NCBI RefSeq assembly: GCF_963576675.1
Contig: NC_088915.1
Location: forward strand, 33,509,501-33,573,500
Length of the DNA stretch: 64,000 bases
DNA from: Euphorbia lathyris
Lineage: Eukaryota; Streptophyta; Magnoliopsida; Malpighiales; Euphorbiaceae
Reading direction: 5' to 3'
Under the pieces are notes generated by a model. The model did no database searches, had not been told where the DNA came from, and worked only from the letters and a program-made list of their open reading frames with translations. A program made the translations under genes and the position numbers. Of the stretch, positions 57,240-64,000 are shown in pieces (the first letter of the stretch is position 1; each line of letters opens with the position of its first letter).

Positions 57240-59506
57240 TGTTGGCTGCTGTGTTCCCTGCCCTAGCTTCCTTCTCTAAGTTTCACCGCCGATTTCTCTA
57301 ATAAAACCCACCGGCCGCCGTCGCTGCTTCCTCCCCAAAGCCCACCGTCACTTCCACTCACAAACCAACCGAGAAAGAAAAGGAGGATCAAGAGGTACTT
57401 CCAGTAAAGGATTCTCTTTTTTTCGCACATTTATTGAAAGCTGCCATCTCTCTTTGTCGATTGCATGTGTGCCTTTAACTATTGAAAGCTGCTTCTTTGC
57501 TCACCATTTATTTACTCTTTTAGTTGGGTTCAAGTTTCAATTATTCAATATCTATGTTTAAGGTTTCTTTTTCAGGTTTTTATATCTATTGACCGACTTT
57601 ACCTCGTTCTTATTTAGTGATTTCCTATTTTCATGACTAAATCAAATCAGTCTTTACTGATGATGTTGTTTATTGGTGGGGGGCTGGATGATTCCTTAAG
57701 AAATTTGGCACCCTGGAGCTGTGAATTTTTGATGAGTTGTCATGTACTTTGAATTTGGAAGCTTTTAGTTTTATGATGAGTGAACCTAGGCATTCGACTA
57801 GCTTTTGCTACGGAATTCACTTAAACTCTAGTAAATTCCGATCGCCGATGTCACTCAGTGTCCAGCCATCCCAAGTTCACACATTTTTCTTGATTATCAT
57901 GCATGTTGTTGCAATCGGAACATTTGGGTTGTGATTTTGGGGTGCTCTAATTTTTCTCTGCTTTGTTGGGATGATTTGCAATTGGGACATTGTTGCTCTG
58001 ATTTTTAATTTTGGAGTGCTCTGATTTTCTCTGCTATGTTGAAGTTGAGTTCTGCAAAAATCACTTCTTGACTAGCTATGATGTAACTACAGTTTTATGG
58101 ATGATAGAGAGGCAATGTGTTGATTTTTCTGTTGATTCCTTAGATTTTGTTGTTGAATTTTTTGTTATGCATTTGATGATTTTTGTTATGCTGGTTACAG
58201 AATGCTAGTGTTGTTTCTTGTACAAAAAAAGAAAAGAATAGGGGAATGGGGATTCCCCCCGGGGCGGGGATTGGGAGGGAATTCTCCCCATTTAAATTTC
58301 GGGGATGGGGATGGGGAATCCCGATAGACCGGGGAACGAGGACAGGGAATGTATTCCTCGTCCCCATCCCACCCCGTTTACATCCCTAGTCGATGAGCTT
58401 GTGTTCTGTTTATCTTTAGCTAATTCTTAGTGTTAAACAATGCCTTACTATAAAAAAAAAGGCGGCCCGGTGCACTACTTGTCCCCGCTAAGCGAGGGTC
58501 CAGGGAGGGGTCCCACCACAAGGGTGTATTGGGCAAGCCTTCCCCTGCCATTTTTTTTTGGCAAGAGCGCTCCTAAGACTCTAACCCGTGACCTCTCGGT
58601 CACACGACAACAACGTTTACCGTTGCGCCAAGGCTCGCCCTCAAACAATGCCTTACTATATTGCGAGAAAATTGATTTTGCTTGTTCTATGTCAATTTAG
58701 AAGCTCTCCAAGCAAGGATAAGTTTGATTGTTGATTATAAATAACTTTGACTGCTTGCTTTCTAATTTTGATTTGTAATATCTTTTCAACCCCTGCAAAG
58801 TTGAAGATTTATAATATATAATTTGGGTGCAGAATTTGATTTAATCAGAATGGAAATTGGAGAAGCTTGTGCTGTAATGGAAGTTGAAACAGGTCCGGAA
58901 CCCAATTTGCCACCAAAGCCAAAATTTGAGCCTTTAAAGGCTCATGAGATGTCTGATGGGCGAGTTCAGTTCAGGAAGGTTTCAGTTCCGCCGCATAGGT
59001 ATTCACCCCTGAAGAAAGCATGGATGGAAATCTACACTCCTATATACGAGCAAATGAAGATTGATGTCCGTATGAATCTCAAGGGTAGAAAGGTTGAATT
59101 ACAGACGAGAGCAGATACTCCTGACGTTAGCAACCTCCAGAAATGTGCAGATTACGTACATGCTTTCATGTTAGGGTTTGATGTTATAGATGCTATGGCT
59201 CTTCTGCGTTTAGATGAGCTATATGTGGAATCTTTTGAGATAAAGGATGTGAAAACACTTAGAGGTGAGCACTTGTCTCGTGCAATTGGAAGATTGTCTG
59301 GTAAAGGTGGGAAAACAAAGTTTGCTATTGAGAATGCTACAAAAACAAGAATTGTGATTGCTGACACGAAGATTCATATACTAGGATCTTTTCAGAACAT
59401 TAAAGTTGCTAGAGATTCTCTCTGCAGCCTCATTTTAGGGTCCCCTGCTGGAAAGGTATACTCCAAGCTTAGACAGGTTACTGCTAGACTGGCTGAGAGG
59501 TTCTAA
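57240..59506 (+). CDS. PNO1: PNO1/Dim2-type KH-domain ribosome-assembly protein
   Basis: Coding part 58850-59506, 218 residues, one exon. PNO1 (Dim2 in yeast) binds pre-40S rRNA with Nob1 and Dim1 and is needed for 18S rRNA maturation. The body FRKVSVPPHRYSPLKKAWME, YTPIYEQMKIDVRMNLKGRK, then ADYVHAFMLGFDVIDAMALL is the family core. The C-terminal KH domain holds GRLSGKGGKTKFAIENATKT (the GKGG is its GxxG loop). The protein ends in KLRQVTARLAERF. The ATG at 58850 sits 17 bases after an acceptor (TGGGTGCAG), so the leader is spliced. A likely leader exon ends at a donor near 57394, making an intron of about 1.4 kb. Transcription start is unknown; the gene start given here is approximate. Confidence 0.92.
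58238..58386. repeat. G-rich repeat in PNO1 leader intron
   Basis: About 150 bp of GGGGAT/GGGATTCCCC words: GGGGAATGGGGATTCCCCCC, then GGGGATGGGGATGGGGAATC and, near the end, CCTCGTCCCCATCCC and TTTACATCCCTAG. The composition is unlike anything else in the window. Parts are self-complementary. It resembles a dispersed GGGGAT-type plant repeat I cannot name, and the G runs are close enough together for G-quadruplexes. Confidence 0.75.
58435..58452. repeat. SINE target-site duplication, left copy
   Basis: AAACAATGCCTTACTATA, repeated exactly at 58643-58660. Confidence 0.95.
58453..58642 (-). mobile_element. Full-length Au-type SINE
   Basis: On the minus strand the element starts GAGGGCGAGCCTTGGCGCAA and ends in a T-run, seen as A-run 58453-58460 on plus. 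The tRNA-derived head has an A-box-like GCCTTGGCGCAACGG and a B-box-like GGTTAGAGTC within GAGGTCACGGGTTAGAG. The body has CCCTTGTGGTGGGACC and the end GTGCACCGGGCCGCC, as in Au SINEs. Exact 18-bp duplications (58435-58452, 58643-58660) flank it. It lies in the leader intron of PNO1. Confidence 0.93.
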
Positions 59507-60193
59507 TCATATTTTTATCGGCTTAAATTTACTTCCATATGATACTAGATGCAGTGTCAAACTCTATTAGTCTTCATTGTTAGCTGCAAAACATAATATA
59601 TTTTTGACCTGTTATTTATTTACTATTGATTCATAGTTTATGTAACTTGTCAATATCTTCTGTTCACTCTCCCTTTTCTTGTGTAAGATTTGAGTTTTGA
59701 GCTTTGTGGGCATTTGATTGACCTTTTTTTTTTTCCTTTGTTCAATTTTATCTATGAGCTTCTTCGGGAAGCTCAATCTTGCGTCGTCGTAAAAAACAGT
59801 TAAATTTTGCTTCTTCGGTCGACATCTAGCTCAATTTTAATATGTCGCTAATTTTCTTTGATGTTTACTAAAAAAAGATAAACTTGAAATAGATTTTACT
59901 ATGAGAGGATGATTAGACTATTTTGTAAATTAGTTATCTTCCATAAACTTTGGAATTGAGCCCTTATCCCTATAATTATATGATTATATAATTGTTGAAG
60001 AAAGCAGCTTACAGGTATAAATATTGTTGAAGAAAGCAGCTTACAGGTATAAATAATTATATGATTATATAATTAAGTACAAAATTACAACTAAGTCATA
60101 TAACCAAACTTAATTTTTAATATGTCATTATTCTCTATATATTATGATTTTACATCATAATTTAAAAATTCTAGACTCCAATTCATAAATTAT
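59507..60193. other. PNO1 3'UTR and intergenic region
   Basis: The 3'UTR and polyadenylation region are presumably within the first 250 bp. The remainder is AT-rich with a perfect 32-bp tandem duplication at 59991-60054. No gene. Confidence 0.5.
59991..60054. repeat. Perfect 32-bp tandem duplication
   Basis: Two identical adjoining copies, each starting ATTGTTGAAGAAAGCAGCTT and ending TATAAAT. Confidence 0.95.
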
Positions 60194-60609
60194 TGATGAT
60201 CCGTGAAGCCAAAACGGGCCGAATCATAAACACGGGCCCAATCTACATTTAGACCCATGGTCCAAGATCAAACGGGCTCCGAATAAAGGAAGCGGGTAAA
60301 GCGAAATAACCACCCCGACATCCTAAACGGAGCATTAAAACTCCCACTCAAACACGTTTGTTGCCACGTAAGGGACGTGGCCTAGAAGGAGTAACCGCCC
60401 TCGGCGGTTACTTCAGAACACTTATAAAAAGCCATAAGGCCAGAGGGGGAGGTACGTTCATATTTTTCCGGCAATACTATTATCAATTTACCAACCCTCC
60501 TACAAAAACTGACTTGATCGTCGGAGAGTTTTCCCGGAGATCCTGTCTCCGGTTCTGTTTTGCAGGTAACTACGGTGGAGATCATCTAATCGGATCCAGC
60601 AAGTTATCA
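60194..60609 (+). repeat. 5' LTR of Ty3/gypsy TAT-lineage element
   Basis: Placed from TGATGATCCG to TTATCA, directly before the PBS-like TTGGTGCGGTGAGCGTGG. TATA box CTTATAAAAAGCC at 60421-60433. The later part with ACTTGATCGTCGGAG and TTTGCAGGTAACTACG matches the layout of TAT-lineage LTRs. The 3' LTR is beyond the window, so the boundary is provisional. Confidence 0.75.
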
Positions 60610-60667
60610 TTGGTGCGGTGAGCGTGGACCTTTTTTACCAACATTTGGTTAAAGGTACACAAAGAAC

Positions 60668-62464
60668 ATGTCAGAACCATCGCGAACGACCGGCGTTACC
60701 ACTAGATCAACCAGTATGAACTCCAGGGGACCACGGATTGCGAATTCGCAGCCTGCGAGTACACAGCCTGTGGTGCCTAGCTCATCGGGTCCTTCGGGAC
60801 AATTGAGTCCATTATTGGAAGTCCAAGTGCAAACTGAGATGGAGATGTCCAATAGCGAATTCGTCCAAATGGTAGGACAAGTCTTGGCTTCAAATATGAG
60901 CCAAGCGGGGGGGGATCGAATGATTAGTTTGCTAACCGCAATCGCTGATCACAATACCGCCGTGGCGGCTGCTCCTCAACAACCTGTTGTCATCTCCACA
61001 CAACCATCGACTACTGCCACCATATCTGCGCTTCCGCAGCCATCTCGAGAGCCAAATCAGATAGGTCAGAGTAGTCGCATGAACCCACACAGCCACCCAA
61101 GCAACTACTCGTATCACGATCCTAGTATGACGATCCATCCGACCTGGCAAACATCCCAACCGACGTCGGGAATGCCAGGAATCCTTCCGCTACGACAAAC
61201 GGAGCCCTTTGTTCACGGATATTCAAAGTTGATGACGTCTGGGGCGAATACGTCTGGACAGGAGCACACTTGGAACTTTGATCCTATAACTGGACGACGG
61301 CTAGAACCACGGCGGGAACAACTTTCAACACCAATTGGCGGGTGGATGCCACCTAGAGTTCACCAGTAGCGGATGGAAGAGGATCGGCGAATACCCCGTA
61401 TTGAATTGGAAGATCAACTGCGGAGTATGATGGAGCGAATGGGGTACACACCTAGGGCGAGAGCAGAGGTGCAGAGCGATTCGCCCTTCGCTCCATCGTT
61501 GCGGGAATTTATTCCAGATCACAGGATAAAAGCGCCGCCGATACCTAAATACTATGGGGACCCAAATTCTGATCCTGAAGCACATGTCAGGAACTATAGA
61601 GAATTAATGGATGTTGCAGGAGCGAGTGAAAGCATAATTTGCAGATTATTCTCGACCACTTTGGGCGGAGCGGCATCTGATTGGTTTCGGTCTTTACCTA
61701 CTGAATCCATTCACAACTGGAATCAATACAGTCGTGATTTCTGTGCAAGGTTCGTGGGCTGTAAAGCAGCGGATGTGACGGATAGGCAGCTGAAGGAGAT
61801 CAAGCAGAGAAATTATAATTCCCTAAGGGAATTTGTTGTCGCATTTAATGATATTCTGGTGCGGTTACATAACCCGGATATAGTGAGCATTCGCAATATC
61901 ATAGCGGATGGAACCACGGATTGGAGCATGCGGGAGGAAATCATCCGGAACAAGCCACGCACCGTGGCTGAACTCATGAAGATAGCAAAAGAATTCATGG
62001 AAGTGGACGACGTTAACAGGGAGCATAGAGCTCAAACAAGGCGAGAAAGGGAGGCGGCTAGATACACTTCAGATGGTCGACGGCATCAAAACCAAACACA
62101 TTACAAGGATAATTTTGTTCGAAAGGGCAATCGTTCCTTTCAAAGGGGGGGATACCAAACACCATTGAACACGACTCGTCATGAGGTGCTACTTTGGATT
62201 GAGAAAAGCCCCCTGAAAAAGGATGTGCAGTTTCCTGAGGCCAGGGGACGAACCAATTTGGGGAGATATCCTAACAAATATTGCAGGTTCCACAGATTGA
62301 ATGGCCATGACACAAACGATTGCTATGAATTGAAGAAGGAGATTGAAAAGCTGATCGAGAGAGGCAAACTGAGTCAATTCGTAAGAAAAGAGGCGAGTGA
62401 CGAGAAAACAACGCTCCCGCATGAAGTGGATGCAAAGCCAGAAAAGAAGCAGAAAAAGGGGTGA
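60668..62464 (+). pseudogene. TAT-lineage gag, one in-frame stop
   Basis: Two open pieces in the same frame (60668-61369 and 61373-62464) are separated by a single TAG at 61367-61369. The first is Ser/Pro/Gln-rich (the long N-terminal extension of this lineage). The second holds the capsid-like retrotransposon gag domain: IPKYYGDPNSDPEAHVRNYR, then LFSTTLGGAASDWFRSLPTE, FVGCKAADVTDRQLKEIKQR. A zinc-knuckle-like KYCRFHRLNGHDTNDCYELK follows. The end is shifted near 62463, where a frame change leads into the protease region. Confidence 0.9.
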
Positions 62465-64000
62465 TAAACGTGATAGCAGGCGGGATCTATGAGCCTCCAA
62501 CAAAAAGGGCTCGCCGTGAATAGCGAAAAAGCAACACACATAGGGGGGATGCCCTCAATTACTCATTTGCGCGAATCACGGAGCCACATGCGGATGCTTT
62601 GGTGATTACAATGGCCGTAGAAGGATGGGACGTTAAGCGGGTCCTTATTGATACAGGCAGTTCTTGTAATGTTATTACTCGGACTGCATTCAATAAGCTG
62701 GGAATTAATGACGAACGAGTGGAACATACGTTCATGGATGTAACTGGTTTTGGAGGTCAATCATCTCAAACAAGTGGATAGGTGGTGCTGGAGGCAGAAA
62801 TGGGTGATAAGAATCTAAAATGGCGAGGTGATCTAGAATTCGCAATTATTGATCTCCCATTGGCCTACAACATAATTCTGGGGCGTCCGTTCCTATCGGA
62901 AACGGAATCGCTCATCTCAATGAAGCATTTGACGTTACATTTGCCAACACACCAAGGGCGAGTCATAGTGGAAGGTGATCAACTTGTATCTCAACAAGCC
63001 TATACATTGTCACTTGAACCAAGACCAGATGAAGAGGATAAAGTTGATGAGAAGTTGCCGGCGGAAGCGTTGGGAGAAACGGAACTATTCGCCATCTCAA
63101 ATGACAAGAACGTACAAATAGCGGCAGGACTCCCAGAAGAAACGAAGAAAGGCATTACCGAGGTGTTGATCCAATGCGAGTCGGCATTCACAGCTCCAAA
63201 TGAAGTGCTGAAAGGAATAAGTCCAGACATAGCAACCCATCGTTTGAATGTGGACAAAGGTGCAACCCCAGTGTGACAAAAAAAGAGAGGACAAAATCCA
63301 GAGAGGCAGAAGGCGATTGAAAAAGCTGTGGAGGATTTGCTAAACTCAGATGCAATTCGAGAAGTCACCTATCCGGAGTGGCTAGCCAATGTGGTGCTAG
63401 TCAAAAAGCCAAATGGAACGTACCGAATGTGCGTCGACTTCAAAGATCTGAATAAAGCTTGTCCGAAGGATATGTATCCTCTACCTAACATTGATATATT
63501 GGTAGCTGGGACGGCAGGATTTGAAGCTTTATCGTTCACCGACGTGAAATCCAGTTACCATCAGATACCCATGGAGAAGGCGGATGAAATCAAGACATCA
63601 TTTATAACTCATCAGGCAACTTATTGCTTCAAGGTGATGCCCTTTGGACTGAAAAACGCGGGAGCAACATATCAGCGGATGATGAACAAGATATTTTCAG
63701 ACAAGTCAGGCGAGAACTTCTCGATCTACGTAGATGATATGATCATTAAAAGCAAGAAGATGCAAGACCACCCGCAGGATATTAAAGAAATCCTGGAAGT
63801 GCTGATCAAATATGGCCTCAAATTGAACCCAGAAAAATGCACGTTTGGAGCAAGAGCAGGAAAATGCCTGGGTTTCATTGTTAGCGGCAAGGGAGTTGAG
63901 GCGAATCCGGAGAAAGTAAAAGCGGTGATGGAGATGAAAACACCGAGGAACGTAAGAGAAGTACAGAGACTGAATGGGCGGTTGGTGGCATTAGGACGAT
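62463..64000 (+). pseudogene. TAT-lineage pol: protease and RT, broken
   Basis: After the frame change the reading INVIAGGIYEPPTKRARRE ends at a TAG near 62520. The protease follows (VLIDTGSSCNVITRTAF, about 62641) and then a TAG at 62779-62781. The next piece, to the TGA at 63274-63276, includes LAYNIILGRPFLSETESL. RT from 63283: YPEWLANVVLVKKPNGTYRM, CVDFKDLNKACPKDMYPLP, then FGLKNAGATYQRMMN and catalytic IYVDDMIIKSKK (about 63724). It is open to the window edge. The TGA sits where an Arg is usual, which suggests a C-to-T change. Confidence 0.9.

Larger units (their letters stand above)
60610..64000 (+). mobile_element. Internal part of Ty3/gypsy TAT-lineage element (runs off right edge)
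   Basis: From the PBS-like site through gag (60668-62464), protease (about 62590-63276) and RT (63283 to the end). Order and motifs are those of the TAT/Retand group of gypsy elements. Several stop codons and one frameshift make it inactive; integrase and RNase H would lie further right. Confidence 0.9.

Noticed and set aside
57051..57266. 71-residue Phe-rich ORF before PNO1
   Set aside because: Translation of T-runs, probably promoter or leader of PNO1.

Overview
This is a stretch of plant nuclear genome, almost certainly from a eudicot. The evidence is AT-rich intergenic DNA, GT-AG introns, plastid-import and thylakoid-type genes, a circadian GARP transcription factor, an organellar PPR protein and plant lineages of retrotransposons. 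I cannot name the species from sequence alone.

Layout: 1-639 is the 3' end of a Pumilio gene (+). 2318-2858 is a small plastid membrane protein gene (-, two exons). 3079-13640 is an accessory block: a MULE-type MITE with a perfect 9-bp TSD, a 1.4-kb fold-back element with tRNA-like arms, two LINE fragments, a SINE fragment, and an LTR element on the minus strand without recognisable pol. 14482-32256 is the gene core: LUX/PCL1-type clock factor (+), E-class PPR protein (-), plastid J-domain protein (+, five exons) and TOC75 (-, seven exons). A 5'-truncated LINE separates the PPR and DnaJ genes. 32477-39271 is a nearly complete L1-type LINE (-) split by a 1,459-bp solo LTR. 39831-41534 is another LINE. 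42799-47932 is a complete but decayed Ty1/copia element with a 5-bp TSD. 48974-52521 is a LINE with a perfect 18-bp TSD and a long open RT frame. 54163-56948 is a LINE of a different subgroup. 57300-59506 is the PNO1/Dim2 ribosome-biogenesis gene (+), whose leader intron carries an Au-type SINE and a G-rich repeat. 60194-64000 is the 5' part of a Ty3/gypsy TAT-lineage element running off the window.

The host genes do not form a pathway. LUX, PPR, DnaJ and TOC75 do look like an old conserved neighbourhood: Arabidopsis has related genes grouped around LUX and TOC75-III on chromosome 3 and around BOA, a PPR gene and a DnaJ gene on chromosome 5 (from memory, to be checked). The promoter of the LUX-like gene holds an evening element plus several partial copies.

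Exon borders were inferred by hand from frame continuity and GT-AG sites. Families were recognised from memory of conserved motifs, without database searches. No functional RNA gene or CRISPR array was seen.
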